Origin: Calothrix sp. MO_192.B10
GTDB taxonomy: Bacteria > Cyanobacteriota > Cyanobacteriia > Cyanobacteriales > Nostocaceae
Assembly: GCA_030065055.1 (NCBI GenBank)
Contig: JASJDS010000098.1
Span: 1 to 64,000, forward strand
DNA: 64,000 bases
Direction of reading: 5' to 3'
Shown here piece by piece: positions 28,144 through 38,179 of the stretch. How positions within the stretch are numbered: position 1 is the first letter of the stretch; each line of letters begins with the position of its first letter. Made by a program: the position numbers and the translations under genes. The notes below the pieces were generated by a model that saw only the letters and a program-made list of their open reading frames with translations, did not search any database and was not told where the DNA came from.

Positions 28144-29475
28144 ATGATTAGTCCTGCTCGCATTTCTCAAGTACTACCGGATTCTATCGCCGCTGAGGTT
28201 GGATTTACCCCTGGAGATGCAATTGTCAGTATTAACGGTAGCCAACCACGGGATTTAATTGATTATCAATTCCTGTGCGCTGATGAGGTGTTGGAATTAG
28301 AAGTATTGGATGAAGCTGGTAAAATACATCACATAGAGATTGAGAAGGACTATGATGATGATTTGGGGTTGGAATTTGAAACAGCTTTGTTTGACGGTTT
28401 GATTCAATGTAATAACCGTTGTCCGTTTTGTTTTATCGATCAACAACCACCAGGAAAGCGAGAAAGTCTGTATTTCAAGGATGATGATTACCGATTGAGC
28501 TTTTTATATGGCTCTTATCTTACCTTGACTAATTTACCGTCAAGGGAATGGCAGCGCATTGAGCAAATGCGTTTGTCTCCCTTATATGTTTCTGTTCATG
28601 CTACAGAACCGGAAGTACGTACCAGATTGTTGAAAAATCCCCGCGCTGCCCAAATCTTGTCCCAACTGGAGTGGTTCCAAGAGAGAAGACTGCAAATTCA
28701 CGCACAAGTTGTGTTGTGTCCTAGTATCAATGATGGCATTTATCTGGAACAAACCCTACGTGACTTAGCGTCATTCCATAGAGGTGAAGTGCCTGCGGTA
28801 GCGTCGGTGGCAGTGGTGCCGGTGGGGTTAACCAAGTTTCGTCCCCAAGAGGATGAATTGATACCTGTAACTAGGGAAAAAGCTTTAGAAGTGATTGACC
28901 AAGTGCGATCGCTACAGCAGGAATTTCGCCAACAATTTGGTTCCACTTTTGCCTGGTTAGCGGATGAATGGTTTTTAATTGCTGGTGAGGATTTGCCATG
29001 TGAATCTGAATATGAAGACTATCCCCAAATTGATAATGGGGTTGGTTCTATTCGGTTGTTTATTCAGCAATTTATAGATGCTGCCAATCAATTATTACCG
29101 GAGCAGGTGCCACCCCGGAAATTTACCTGGGTAGTGGGTAATGCTGTGGAGCGAGCATTTCAACCGATCCTAGAACGCTTAAATCGTGTTTCTGGGTTGG
29201 AGGTGAATATGCGCGCCTTATCAAGTGATTATTGGGGACAAAATATTACAGTCACTGGTTTACTCACAGGTTATGATTTAATTACCAAGCTACAAGGGCA
29301 ACAATTAGGTGATGGAATTTTATTGCCAACGGTAATGCTCAAACATGGAGAATTGGTATTTTTAGATGATATAAATGTTGAAGAAGTATCCCGTCAACTG
29401 CATACAAAAATATTCCCAGTTGCAGGGGTAGAAGAATTTATCAAAACCTGTATATCGGCTCTATCTGCATCATAA
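28144..29475 (+). CDS. PDZ/radical-SAM-like Fe-S protein with DUF512
   Basis: A 443-residue protein found throughout cyanobacteria (the TIGR03279 type). Residues 1-70 form a PDZ-like domain (GFTPGDAIVSINGSQPRDLID). A radical SAM-like core carries CNNRCPFCFIDQ (about residues 92-103, CxxxCxxC) for a 4Fe-4S cluster, and the C-terminal half is DUF512 (LLTGYDLI near the end). The reaction is unknown; homologues are described only as putative Fe-S oxidoreductases. The ATG follows an array of GC-rich hairpins without a recognisable ribosome site, so expression may be affected by the array. Confidence 0.9.
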   Translation: MISPARISQVLPDSIAAEVGFTPGDAIVSINGSQPRDLIDYQFLCADEVLELEVLDEAGKIHHIEIEKDYDDDLGLEFETALFDGLIQCNNRCPFCFIDQQPPGKRESLYFKDDDYRLSFLYGSYLTLTNLPSREWQRIEQMRLSPLYVSVHATEPEVRTRLLKNPRAAQILSQLEWFQERRLQIHAQVVLCPSINDGIYLEQTLRDLASFHRGEVPAVASVAVVPVGLTKFRPQEDELIPVTREKALEVIDQVRSLQQEFRQQFGSTFAWLADEWFLIAGEDLPCESEYEDYPQIDNGVGSIRLFIQQFIDAANQLLPEQVPPRKFTWVVGNAVERAFQPILERLNRVSGLEVNMRALSSDYWGQNITVTGLLTGYDLITKLQGQQLGDGILLPTVMLKHGELVFLDDINVEEVSRQLHTKIFPVAGVEEFIKTCISALSAS

Positions 29476-29501
29476 AACATCATTTATAAAATTAATCATT
29501 T

Positions 29502-29527
29502 AAATTGGGATTCCCAATTTTAAAAAA
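29502..29527 (+). terminator. Possible terminator hairpin
   Basis: AAATTGGGA (29502-29510) and TCCCAATTT (29512-29520) form a palindrome 26 bases behind the DUF512 gene. A tract of A, not T, follows, so its direction is doubtful. Confidence 0.3.
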
Positions 29528-29599
29528 ACTCATAAATACTTGTCAAAATCTTTATAAAATAACTGAAAACTGTATGATTCAACAACACAGGAGATAATA

Positions 29600-32410
29600 G
29601 TGGCAAAACAGAAAGTCAACGCTAAAAATCAAACATTAAAGCTACAAAAAGCAGGATGTTTTATTTTTAAGTTACAGTTATTGCTGGTTAGTTTTTGCCA
29701 CATTGTGCCTGCATCAGCAGCAGACAACCAACCTGTATTAAGCATTATTCAAACTCCAGAAAATACCCAGCAATGGCAAGGAATTAGCAAACGGTTGCAA
29801 GCAGCCGGGGTGAAATATTGCGTGATTCCTCTGAATAATATTAGAAGGATGGCTGATTGGGGCGATCGCAGGGTGGTATTTCTCCCCAATGTAGAAACAT
29901 TAACACCAACCCAGGCGATCGCTCTAGAAGAATGGATGGGTAAGGGTGGACGTTTAATTGCTAGCGGTCCTACAGCTAGTTTATCTTCTCCAGGGGTGCG
30001 ACAATTAATGCAATCCCTATTGGGTGGTTATTGGGGATTTAGTCTCAGTAGTCCGCAAAAATTAGAGCGATCGCCAATTAAAACCCAACGGTGGGCAGGC
30101 AATAGCCAGCTATTCGGCAAAGTCAGTGGCGGTGTTGTTGTCCCCAATGGGATCACAGGTAAAGCGGCTGCGGTTTGGAACTCTGAAGATAATTCGGCTG
30201 CGGTGGTTGCAACTTCCCGCTCTACCTTGTTTGGATGGCGTTGGGGAATAGATCAAGTAGCAGCAGCAGATTTAGATACTGCTTGGTTACAAGCCACCCT
30301 GAAACGCTATCAAACTCGGGCTAAAACTGCTCCCAAAATAATTGCAGGAGCTAATTCTCAATGCTCTACCCAACTAGCTAAACTGCCCAGTTCTACCCAA
30401 AAACGGAGTAGTCAGGTATCAAAAGTAACTGAAAGAAAACCAGAGGTGACAAACACACCCACATCACCGCCTCCCCCCTCTGTTACTTCCAGAAACACAA
30501 ATGCACCAGGTTCAGTTACTCCCCGCCAAACCGCATTTGCTCCCATACCCAGAGCTATTCCCCCTGTCCCCATCCGCAAGTCAGAAGAAGATATTGACCA
30601 GTTACAAGAAAGGGTACGCTTAGATGTGCGCCCCAATTCTGGGAAACCCATTAGCCGTGCAGAAGCCGTTACTCTGCAACAAGAATTGAAAAGTTTGATT
30701 GGACGGGTGGAAAGTTCCCATCTTGCGGCTCAAGCTGCTAATCCTGGAGCGATCGCTAATAATCCCATTTTGAGCAAAGCACAGCCGGTGCGGTTTGCCA
30801 GTGTTAAACCTGGAACCATATCAGCTAGCACCCAGAAAGCACTGTCACGGGCAAAGCAAATAGCCAATAACTTGCCCCAATTAGTAGCACAAAAGAGGTA
30901 TGCTCAAGCACGGCAACAGTGGTTAATGGCTAAAGCATCCTTATTACAGGAATTTCCCATCGATCGCCGATTAGCACAACCAGAAATTCGAGCAATGTGG
31001 TTGGATCGAGGAACCATCGTCCGTGCGGGTAGCGAACAGGGATTAGCCAAAATATTCGATCGCATGGCACAATCTGGAATTAATACGGTATTCTTTGAAA
31101 CATTAAATGCTAGTTACACTATTTATCCCAGCAAAGTCGCGCCCCAAAAAAATCCCTTAATTCGTGGTTGGGACCCCCTCGCAGCAGCAGTTAAACTAGC
31201 CAAGGCTAGGGGTATGGAATTACACGCTTGGGTGTGGGTATTTGCCGCAGGCAATCGTAACCATAATAAATTGCTTAACCTACCTAGTAATTATCCAGGG
31301 CCAGTATTAGCCGCCCATCCAACTTGGGCAAACCGCGATCGTCAAGGTAGGATGATTCCTAAAGGAAAGAAAAAGCCATTTTTTGACCCGGCAAATCCTC
31401 AGGTACAAAAGTATTTACTCGACCTTTACGAAGAAATAGTCACTCGCTATCAAGTGGATGGCTTGCAGTTAGACTATATTCGCTATCCATTCCAAGATCC
31501 GGCTAGGGGGCAAACTTACGGTTATGGAGCGGCATCAAGGTCTAAATTTAGACAATTAACAGGGGTAGATCCCATTAATATTACCCCCAGACAGCGGCAA
31601 ATGTGGCAAAAGTGGACAGAGTTTCGTACCCAGCAAGTCGATAATTTTGTCGCTCAAGTTTCAGAAAGATTACGAAAGAAAAACCCCAAATTAATTTTGT
31701 CTGCCGCTGTTTTCCCCTTACCAGAACGGGAAAGGATTCAAAAATTGCAACAAGATTGGGAAGTGTGGGCAAAACGCGGGGATGTAGACATGATTGTACC
31801 TATGACTTATGCCCTAGATACCATCCGTTTTCAGCGACTCGCCAAACCTTGGATTGCTGCGAGTAAATTAGGTTCTAGCTTATTAGTTCCGGGGATTCGT
31901 TTACTTTCCTTACCTACCTTGGGAGCAGTGGATCAAATTCAGTTAGTCAGGGATTTACCTGTAAACGGTTATGCTCTGTTTGCAGCAGAGAACTTACACA
32001 GCGACTTGCAAAAAGTTTTTAGTAGTACCCAAGGTGCATCTGTGGGGAGCAAAAACGAACCTATAGCTTACCGTCAGCCTTTTCAAACCGCAGCCATTCG
32101 CTATGGTGCTTTGCAGAAAGAATGGCAATTAGTAGAGGAAAATAAGCAACTAAACTTACCTGGAAATACCCTATCAACCTTTAAATCCCAGGCCAAAAGT
32201 TTAGAAAATATTTTGACTAAATTAGCCGCAGAACCGAAGCAGAGCAATATAGTTGCAGCAAGAGCTACCTTGGCTCGTTTCCAATCGCGATTCCGCATTT
32301 GGATGCGGGTACATGGTGAGAAGAATCCCTATCAAGTCAAGGTGTGGGAAAATCGGCTGATTGCCATAGAAAAGCTCTTGCGTTATGGGGAAAGGGCGCA
32401 ATCTCGATAA
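29600..32410 (+). CDS. Secreted GHL10-type glycoside hydrolase family protein
   Basis: 936 residues. The start is GTG at 29600 with AGGAGA six bases upstream. Residues about 19-40 form a signal peptide ending VPASAAD. An N-terminal region resembles a glutamine-amidotransferase-like fold (VVFLPNVETLTPTQAIALEEWM). A Pro/Thr/Ser-rich linker follows (about 265-340), and the catalytic region (about 463-790) matches the DUF187/GHL10 family: EIRAMWLDRG at its start, TVFFETLNASYTIYPS, HAWVWVFAAGN, DGLQLDYIRYP with the likely acid residues, and MIVPMTYA. It probably cleaves a cell-wall or sheath polysaccharide in the periplasm; the substrate is unknown. No operon partner is apparent. Confidence 0.88.
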   Translation: MAKQKVNAKNQTLKLQKAGCFIFKLQLLLVSFCHIVPASAADNQPVLSIIQTPENTQQWQGISKRLQAAGVKYCVIPLNNIRRMADWGDRRVVFLPNVETLTPTQAIALEEWMGKGGRLIASGPTASLSSPGVRQLMQSLLGGYWGFSLSSPQKLERSPIKTQRWAGNSQLFGKVSGGVVVPNGITGKAAAVWNSEDNSAAVVATSRSTLFGWRWGIDQVAAADLDTAWLQATLKRYQTRAKTAPKIIAGANSQCSTQLAKLPSSTQKRSSQVSKVTERKPEVTNTPTSPPPPSVTSRNTNAPGSVTPRQTAFAPIPRAIPPVPIRKSEEDIDQLQERVRLDVRPNSGKPISRAEAVTLQQELKSLIGRVESSHLAAQAANPGAIANNPILSKAQPVRFASVKPGTISASTQKALSRAKQIANNLPQLVAQKRYAQARQQWLMAKASLLQEFPIDRRLAQPEIRAMWLDRGTIVRAGSEQGLAKIFDRMAQSGINTVFFETLNASYTIYPSKVAPQKNPLIRGWDPLAAAVKLAKARGMELHAWVWVFAAGNRNHNKLLNLPSNYPGPVLAAHPTWANRDRQGRMIPKGKKKPFFDPANPQVQKYLLDLYEEIVTRYQVDGLQLDYIRYPFQDPARGQTYGYGAASRSKFRQLTGVDPINITPRQRQMWQKWTEFRTQQVDNFVAQVSERLRKKNPKLILSAAVFPLPERERIQKLQQDWEVWAKRGDVDMIVPMTYALDTIRFQRLAKPWIAASKLGSSLLVPGIRLLSLPTLGAVDQIQLVRDLPVNGYALFAAENLHSDLQKVFSSTQGASVGSKNEPIAYRQPFQTAAIRYGALQKEWQLVEENKQLNLPGNTLSTFKSQAKSLENILTKLAAEPKQSNIVAARATLARFQSRFRIWMRVHGEKNPYQVKVWENRLIAIEKLLRYGERAQSR

Positions 32411-32990
32411 TGGGATGATGGGGTAATGGGGTGATGGGATGATGAAGTAATGAGCTGTAGGGGCACGGCATCCGAGATATTGTTTCATCTGCAATAATAT
32501 TAACCACGCCGTGCCCTTTGCCCGTGGAGATATTGTTTCATCTGCAATAATCTTAACCACGCCGTGCCCTTTGCCCGTGGAGATATTGTTTCATCTGCGA
32601 TAATATTCACCACGCCGTGCCCTTTGTCCGTGGAAATATTGTTCCATCTGTAATAATATTAACCACGCCGTGACCTGATCAAGGGGATGGGCACGGCGTG
32701 GTCAATTCTTTTGGCTTATAGAATTATCTTACTGATGCCGTGCCCCTACTTCATCACTCCTTCACTTTATCAATAAATTTGGGAATTTCTGCGATCGCTA
32801 ACCCTGGAAATTACAGAGCAATCGCCCTTGGGGCGGCTCTTGGAGGGAGCATCGCAGTTCATTTTTTACCTAAACTTTACAGATAAATAGTTGTAATCAA
32901 AAAAATTATTATGTCAAGATATTTTACAAAATAGTAAATTAAGTCTTAAGTCGAAAATCACCACAATAATTTAAATTTGCTTGGGAAAAT
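32411..32990. other. Gene-free region, mostly tandem repeat, before metH
   Basis: The 53-bp array fills the first half; the second half is plain AT-rich sequence. I found no cobalamin-riboswitch signature, although metH is B12-dependent. Confidence 0.6.
32474..32705. repeat. Four tandem 53-bp repeats closed by an inverted end
   Basis: Units begin at 32474, 32527, 32580 and 32633 (GAGATATTGTTTCATCTGCA...), each ending in CCACGCCGTGCCC and CCCGTGG. Behind the fourth, GGGCACGGCGTGG (about 32689-32701) is the inverted form of the unit's GC-rich part, so a long terminal stem is possible. The fourth unit is the most diverged. Confidence 0.9.
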
Positions 32991-35900
32991 ATGACTTATC
33001 CTTTTTTAGAACGTCTCAATAGTCCGCAGCGTCCGGTTTTAGTGTTTGATGGCGCTATGGGAACTAATCTCCAAGTCCAAAATCTCACGGCTGAGGATTT
33101 TGGTGGCCCAGAATACGAAGGTTGTAATGAATATCTGGTTCACACCAAGCCGGAAGCAGTAGCAACAGTACACCGGGGTTTCTTGGCTGCGGGTGCGGAT
33201 GTAATTGAAACCGATACCTTTGGCGGTACATCCGTTGTTTTAGCAGAATATGACCTGGCTGACCAAGCTTATTATTTGAATAAAACTGCTGCTGAGTTAG
33301 CGAAAAAAGTGGTGGCGGAATTTTCTACCCCAGAAAAGCCCCGGTTTGTGGCCGGTTCTATGGGACCAGGGACTAAATTACCTACTTTGGGTCACATTGA
33401 CTTTGACACCCTGAAAAACGCCTATGTAGAGCAAGCTGAGGCTTTATTTGATGGTGGGGTGGATCTATTCCTGGTGGAAACCTGTCAGGATGTATTGCAA
33501 ATTAAAGCTGCACTCAACGCCATTGAGGAAGTATTTGCCAAAAAAGGCGATCGCCGTCCGTTAATGGTTTCTGTCACAATGGAAACGATGGGGACAATGT
33601 TGGTGGGTACGGAAATCAGCGCGGTGGTGACGATTTTGTCACCCTATAATATTGATATTTTGGGGTTAAACTGTGCCACTGGTCCCGATTTGATGAAGCC
33701 ACATATTAAGTATCTATCGGAGCATTCGCCATTTATTGTTTCCTGTATTCCCAATGCGGGTTTACCGGAGAATGTCGGTGGTCAAGCACATTACAAATTG
33801 ACCCCGATGGAATTACGGATGAATTTAATGCATTTCATCGAAGATTTAGGTGTCCAAGTGATTGGGGGTTGCTGTGGGACACGTCCGGAACACATTCAAG
33901 CATTGGCAGAAATTGCCCAGGATTTAACACCAAAGGTAAGGGAACCGGAATTGGAAGCGGCGGCGGCTTCTATTTATGGTACTCAACCATATGACCAAGA
34001 TAATTCTTTCTTGATTATTGGCGAAAGATTAAATGCCAGTGGTTCCAAGAAATGCCGTACCATGTTGAACGATGAAGACTGGGACGGACTGGTATCTATG
34101 GGTAGGGCGCAAGTTAAGGAAGGTGCCCACATCCTGGATGTGAACGTGGATTATGTGGGACGGGATGGCGTGCGCGATATGCACGAGTTAGCTTCCCGCC
34201 TAGTAAATAATATTACCCTTCCCTTAATGCTAGACTCCACGGAATGGGAGAAAATGGAGGCTGGCTTAAAGGTTGCTGGGGGTAAATGTTTGCTTAACTC
34301 CACCAACTACGAAGATGGGGAACCCCGCTTTTTGAAGGTGTTGGAATTAGCCAAGAAATATGGTGCTGGGGTAGTCATTGGTACTATCGATGAAGATGGT
34401 ATGGCGCGGACAGCCGAGAAAAAATTTGCGATCGCTCAACGTGCCTATCGCCAAGCTTTAGAATATGGTATACCCGCCCATGAGATATTTTTTGACACCT
34501 TAGCTCTACCAATTTCTACGGGGATTGAGGAAGATAGGGAAAATGGTAAAGCTACCATTGAAGCCATCCGTCGCATTCGTCAAGAATTACCAGGATGTCA
34601 CGTAGTTTTGGGTGTTTCCAATGTTTCCTTTGGCTTAAATCCCGCCGCACGGATAGTACTCAACTCCATGTTCCTCCACGAATGTATGGCGGTGGGAATG
34701 GATGCAGCTATCGTGAGTGCTAACAAAATTTTACCCCTGTCCAAGATTGAGGAGAAGCACCAAGAAGTTTGTCGCCACCTAATTTACGACGAACGTAAAT
34801 TTGAAGGAGATGTCTGCGTTTATGACCCCTTGGGCGAACTTACTACCATGTTTGAAGGGGTAAGTGCCAAACGGGATAAGGGTGTTGATGAAAATCTTCC
34901 CATTGAGGAGCGTCTCAAGCAGCATATTATCGATGGGGAGCGCATTGGCTTGGAAGATGCACTTAAGCAAGCCATGGAAAAGTATCCCCCATTGGATATT
35001 GTTAACGTTTACCTACTGGATGGAATGAAAGTGGTGGGTGAGTTGTTCGGTTCTGGACAAATGCAGCTACCCTTCGTCTTACAATCAGCAGAAACCATGA
35101 AAGCGGCGGTGGCTTTCCTTGAACCCCACATGGAAAAATCCGAAGCCGAGGAAGACAACGCCAAGGGAACCTTTATTATTGCCACGGTTAAGGGTGATGT
35201 CCATGATATTGGTAAAAACTTGGTAGATATTATCCTTTCCAACAACGGTTATCGGGTGATTAACCTGGGAATCAAACAACCAGTGGAAAATATCATCGAA
35301 GCCTATAACCAGCATAAAGCCGATTGTATTGCCATGAGTGGCTTATTGGTGAAATCCACGGCGTTTATGAAGGAGAACTTGCAGGTATTTAACGAAAAGG
35401 GTATTACCGTTCCCGTAATTTTAGGTGGTGCGGCACTAACTCCCAAATTTGTCCACGAAGACTGCCAAAACACCTATAACGGTAAAGTGGTTTACGGTAA
35501 AGATGCATTCTCTGACTTGCATTTCATGGATAAACTCATGCCAGCCAAAGCCGCTGAACAATGGGATGATATCCAAGGATTTTTGGGAGAATTTGCCGAA
35601 GCAGAATCCTCAAATGGTCATAAATCAGCAGGGGAAGATAAGCAAACAAAGAAAAAACCAGCAGAACCCCAAATCATTGATACTCGCCGTTCTGAAGCCG
35701 TTGACATTGATACAGAACGTCCCACACCACCCTTCTGGGGAACTAAGCTACTGCAACCAGAAGATATTCCCCTGGAAGAGTTATTCTGGTACTTGGATTT
35801 ACAGGCTTTGATTGCTGGACAATGGCAGTTTAGAAAGCCAAAAGACCAATCTAAGGAAGAGTATCAAGCTTTCTTACAAGAGAAAGTTTATCCCATCTTA

Positions 35901-36530
35901 GAAACTTGGAAGCAACGGGTAATTGAGGAGAACTTGTTGCATCCCCAGGTGATTTATGGGTATTTCCCTTGTCAGGCTGAGGGGAATACGCTTTATATAT
36001 ATAACCACAAAGACGCAAAGGACGCGAAGGAGATAGTTACCAGTTTTGAGTTTCCCCGACAAAAATCCCTGCGACGGTTGTGTATTGCCGATTTCTTTGC
36101 ACCGAAGGAGTCGGGAGTGGTTGATGTATTCCCCATGCAAGCGGTGACGGTGGGTGAAGTAGCTACGGAGTTTGCCCAAAAGTTATTTGCCGATAATTCA
36201 TACACAGACTATCTGTATTTTCACGGTATAGCAGTGCAAGTGGCTGAGGCATTAGCTGAGTGGACACACGCGAGAATCCGCCGTGAGCTTGGTTTTGGAG
36301 GAGAAGACCCTGATAATATTCGGGATGTACTAGCCCAGAGGTATCGAGGTTCTCGGTATAGTTTTGGCTACCCTGCTTGTCCCAATATTCAGGATCAGTA
36401 CAAGCAGTTGGAACTGCTGGAAACTGACCGAATTAAGATGTATATGGATGAAAGTGAGCAGTTGTATCCGGAACAGTCTACGACGGCGATTATTACTTAT
36501 CACCCCGTAGCGAAGTACTTTAGCGCGTAA
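32991..36530 (+). CDS. metH: Cobalamin-dependent methionine synthase
   Basis: Transfers the methyl group of 5-methyltetrahydrofolate to homocysteine through B12. The 1179 residues hold all four modules: the homocysteine domain (1-310; Zn ligands in LNCATG and [11 protein letters not shown]), the pterin-binding domain (about 335-600; [11 protein letters not shown]), the B12 cap and B12-binding domain with DVHDIGKN (His738 is the cobalt ligand), and the C-terminal reactivation domain (from about 920; [25 protein letters not shown]). In the last domain the frame contains a captured genomic repeat encoding [10 protein letters not shown] (about residue 1005). A terminator follows. With metK it forms the methyl cycle. 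Confidence 0.97.
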   Translation: MTYPFLERLNSPQRPVLVFDGAMGTNLQVQNLTAEDFGGPEYEGCNEYLVHTKPEAVATVHRGFLAAGADVIETDTFGGTSVVLAEYDLADQAYYLNKTAAELAKKVVAEFSTPEKPRFVAGSMGPGTKLPTLGHIDFDTLKNAYVEQAEALFDGGVDLFLVETCQDVLQIKAALNAIEEVFAKKGDRRPLMVSVTMETMGTMLVGTEISAVVTILSPYNIDILGLNCATGPDLMKPHIKYLSEHSPFIVSCIPNAGLPENVGGQAHYKLTPMELRMNLMHFIEDLGVQVIGGCCGTRPEHIQALAEIAQDLTPKVREPELEAAAASIYGTQPYDQDNSFLIIGERLNASGSKKCRTMLNDEDWDGLVSMGRAQVKEGAHILDVNVDYVGRDGVRDMHELASRLVNNITLPLMLDSTEWEKMEAGLKVAGGKCLLNSTNYEDGEPRFLKVLELAKKYGAGVVIGTIDEDGMARTAEKKFAIAQRAYRQALEYGIPAHEIFFDTLALPISTGIEEDRENGKATIEAIRRIRQELPGCHVVLGVSNVSFGLNPAARIVLNSMFLHECMAVGMDAAIVSANKILPLSKIEEKHQEVCRHLIYDERKFEGDVCVYDPLGELTTMFEGVSAKRDKGVDENLPIEERLKQHIIDGERIGLEDALKQAMEKYPPLDIVNVYLLDGMKVVGELFGSGQMQLPFVLQSAETMKAAVAFLEPHMEKSEAEEDNAKGTFIIATVKGDVHDIGKNLVDIILSNNGYRVINLGIKQPVENIIEAYNQHKADCIAMSGLLVKSTAFMKENLQVFNEKGITVPVILGGAALTPKFVHEDCQNTYNGKVVYGKDAFSDLHFMDKLMPAKAAEQWDDIQGFLGEFAEAESSNGHKSAGEDKQTKKKPAEPQIIDTRRSEAVDIDTERPTPPFWGTKLLQPEDIPLEELFWYLDLQALIAGQWQFRKPKDQSKEEYQAFLQEKVYPILETWKQRVIEENLLHPQVIYGYFPCQAEGNTLYIYNHKDAKDAKEIVTSFEFPRQKSLRRLCIADFFAPKESGVVDVFPMQAVTVGEVATEFAQKLFADNSYTDYLYFHGIAVQVAEALAEWTHARIRRELGFGGEDPDNIRDVLAQRYRGSRYSFGYPACPNIQDQYKQLELLETDRIKMYMDESEQLYPEQSTTAIITYHPVAKYFSA
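36003..36032 (+). repeat. Spacer-type repeat captured inside metH
   Basis: AACCACAAAGACGCAAAGGA and the next ten bases differ mainly by G/A changes from the spacer repeat at 36573-36605 (AACCGCAGAGACGCAGAGGA...). It is read in frame as [10 protein letters not shown]. Confidence 0.75.
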
Positions 36531-36537
36531 TATGATA

Positions 36538-36568
36538 CCCCCTCTTCGATTGTGGAGAGGGGGAATTT
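36538..36568 (+). terminator. Terminator of metH
   Basis: CCCCCTCT (36538-36545) pairs with AGAGGGGG (36556-36563), followed by AATTTTA, eight bases after the stop. Confidence 0.75.
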
Positions 36569-36572
36569 TATG

Positions 36573-36605
36573 AACCGCAGAGACGCAGAGGACGCAGAGG
36601 AAGAG
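36573..36605 (+). repeat. GACGCAGAG-type short tandem repeat
   Basis: A tandemly built spacer repeat (AACCGCAGAGACGCAGAGGA...) of a type widespread in cyanobacterial genomes. It is the closest relative in the window of the piece inside metH. Confidence 0.8.
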
Positions 36606-36678
36606 AGGTGTTTGTTCAGTTTATTTCGGTGGCAGGATATACTAACGTTTGACGATAGTAACGTAAAGCGATAGGATT

Positions 36679-36963
36679 GTGATTGTTAGTTTTAAATCTG
36701 AGGAAACAAAGCTCATCTTTGACGGCTTTATATCTTCTGATTTGCCGCCGAATATCCAAAAGACTGCTTTACGAAAACTGCTGATTCTTGATGCTGCAAC
36801 CTCAATTAATGATTTGCGCGTTCCACCTGGTAATCGCTTAGAAAAACTAGTTGGCGATAGGAAGGGACAGTACAGTATTCGTATTAACGAACAATGGCGA
36901 ATCTGCTTTGTATGGACGGAGGAGAAGAATGTTTCGGAAGTAGAAATAGTAGATTACCACTGA
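36679..36963 (+). CDS. higB: HigB-family toxin (RelE superfamily)
   Basis: A 94-residue toxin of a type II toxin-antitoxin pair; HigB proteins are ribosome-dependent mRNA interferases. The family pattern is clear: MIVSFKSEETKLIF at the start, ALRKLLILDAA, DLRVPPGNRLEKLVGDRKGQ, YSIRINEQWRICFVW and a VEIVDYH end. The start is GTG at 36679; no strong ribosome site is seen. The antitoxin gene begins three bases after its stop, the toxin-first order usual for higBA. The sequence is complete and may be active. Confidence 0.9.
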   Translation: MIVSFKSEETKLIFDGFISSDLPPNIQKTALRKLLILDAATSINDLRVPPGNRLEKLVGDRKGQYSIRINEQWRICFVWTEEKNVSEVEIVDYH

Positions 36964-36966
36964 CTT

Positions 36967-37287
36967 ATGGAAATGATTATGAATAGTAACCGTTTACCAA
37001 ATATACACCCTGGGGAAATATTACAACTAGAATTTTTGCAACCCCTCAATATCACCCCTTATCGTTTGAGCAAAGATATAGGTGTAGCTCAAACAAGAAT
37101 TAGTGAAATTTTATCTGGAAAACGCAGTATTACAGCAGATACAGCTTTGCGTTTATCTCGTTATTTTGGTAATAGTGCTCAGTTTTGGTTGAATTTACAA
37201 ACGCAATACGATGTACGTCAAGCTCTGGAAGAAAATGCAGAAATTTACAATCAAATATCTAAACTTCCTTTAAATGATGTAGCCTGA
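36967..37287 (+). CDS. higA: HigA-family antitoxin
   Basis: A 106-residue Xre-type helix-turn-helix protein: HPGEILQLEFLQPLNITPYR, then LSKDIGVAQTRISEILSGKR (the recognition region), SITADTALRLSRYFGNSAQFWLNLQ. It should neutralise HigB and repress the pair. ATG codons at 36967 and 36979 are both possible; the second (MNSNRLPN) matches the usual HigA length better. It is the second gene of the higBA unit. Confidence 0.92.
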   Translation: MEMIMNSNRLPNIHPGEILQLEFLQPLNITPYRLSKDIGVAQTRISEILSGKRSITADTALRLSRYFGNSAQFWLNLQTQYDVRQALEENAEIYNQISKLPLNDVA

Positions 37288-37395
37288 GTTTGTCAAGGAA
37301 AATATTTCAGCGCGTAATAGTTTATCATTTGTGGGTGAGAAGACCCTACCCGAGCACGAAGTGGAGTAGGGATGATAGCGAACTTTAAACTAAAT

Positions 37396-37538
37396 ATAGG
37401 AATCCGATTTGATTGTTGAATAAAATTAGGTACTTGTAGTACTTGTTAGGGTGCGTTATGCTAAAAGCACTCCGCACCTAAAAGATTACTGGATGGTGCG
37501 TTACGCTTTGCGGTAACACACCCTACGTGTTTTAAGCG
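37396..37538. repeat. Fold-back dispersed element, short copy (143 bp)
   Basis: Shares its start (ATAGGAATCCGATTTGATTG..., through TTAGGTACTTGTAG) and its end (ACACACCCTACGTGTTTTAA) with the 204-bp copy at 49500-49703. The inner ends, TAGGGTGCGTTA and TAACACACCCTA, are inverted repeats. The middle parts differ. Confidence 0.8.
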
Positions 37539-37643
37539 CTCGCTAGACTTGCATAAATTACAGGTTAAGGAAGAGTTTGTTTATAGGAGAATCGCGCTGG
37601 GATAGTCAAATACGCACAATAATACCCTAGTGAGGGATAACAG

Positions 37644-37672
37644 ATCCCCGACTTCTTAAAGAAGTCGGGGAT
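37644..37672. repeat. ATCCCCGACTTCTT palindrome
   Basis: ATCCCCGACTTCTT and its complement form a hairpin, followed by CGCTCACACCCGCGA. The same unit with a 33-base larger loop is at 44149-44210, followed by CGCTCATGCCCGCGA. Confidence 0.85.
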
Positions 37673-37735
37673 CGCTCACACCCGCGAATTGTCAAAATTA
37701 ATGCAACACAATTTATTGATAACCTCACCATTTTC

Positions 37736-38179
37736 TTACCCTTCTCCAGAAATTTGACAAAATATAGTCCTATTTCTCGCTCCATCTAATTCAAAAAATA
37801 ATACCGATTGATAAGTTCCCAAAGCTAATTTGCCATCCACAATGGGAATTACCTCACTAGTACTCATAGTCATCGCCATAAGGTGAGAGTGAGCATTCAT
37901 GGGTTCGTCTGGGGGAATATTCGCTCTTAAATGCAGATCATTATGTAAATACTTATCTGACTCTGGTGCTAATTTACGTAAATATACTTTGATATCTTCT
38001 AATAGTCTTTCCTCGTATTCATTGATAGCTAATGCAGTGGTTGTGTGGCGAGAAAAAATTAAAGCTTGACCATTTTGTATTGGGGTTGCTGTAATTAAAT
38101 CTTGAATTTGTGGAGTAATGTTGTGAATATTAATTCCTGGATTTGTTTTAATTTCAATGATTTTATGAAAAATAGCCAT
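37736..38179 (-). CDS. YjbQ/UPF0047 family protein
   Basis: A 147-residue member of a widespread single-domain family; E. coli YjbQ has weak thiamine-phosphate synthase activity in vivo, but its main role is unsettled. Signatures present: FSRHTTTALAINEYEERL, the His-rich NDLHLRANIPPDEPMNAHSHL split over about residues 80-100, and LALGTYQSVLFFELDGARNR. The conserved His residues suggest metal binding. The ATG ends at 38179. It is monocistronic as far as seen. Confidence 0.88.
   Translation of the reverse strand: MAIFHKIIEIKTNPGINIHNITPQIQDLITATPIQNGQALIFSRHTTTALAINEYEERLLEDIKVYLRKLAPESDKYLHNDLHLRANIPPDEPMNAHSHLMAMTMSTSEVIPIVDGKLALGTYQSVLFFELDGARNRTIFCQISGEG

Larger units (their letters stand above)
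37288..37735. other. Gene-free region made of dispersed repeats
   Basis: Holds CCCTAC/GTAGGG (37344-37371, maybe the higBA terminator), the fold-back repeat at 37396-37538 and the ATCCCCGACTTCTT palindrome. No gene. Confidence 0.65.

Noticed and set aside
27927-28151. A 74-codon frame ahead of the PDZ/radical-SAM gene
   Set aside because: It is made wholly of the GC-hairpin array and overlaps the next start.
32222-32560. A 112-codon minus-strand frame
   Set aside because: It is antisense to the end of the glycosidase gene and then crosses the 53-bp repeats.
32474-32705. CRISPR array
   Set aside because: The 53-bp units are contiguous tandem copies without unique spacers and no cas genes are present.
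32706-32990. Possible cobalamin riboswitch before metH
   Set aside because: No B12-box-like sequence was found.
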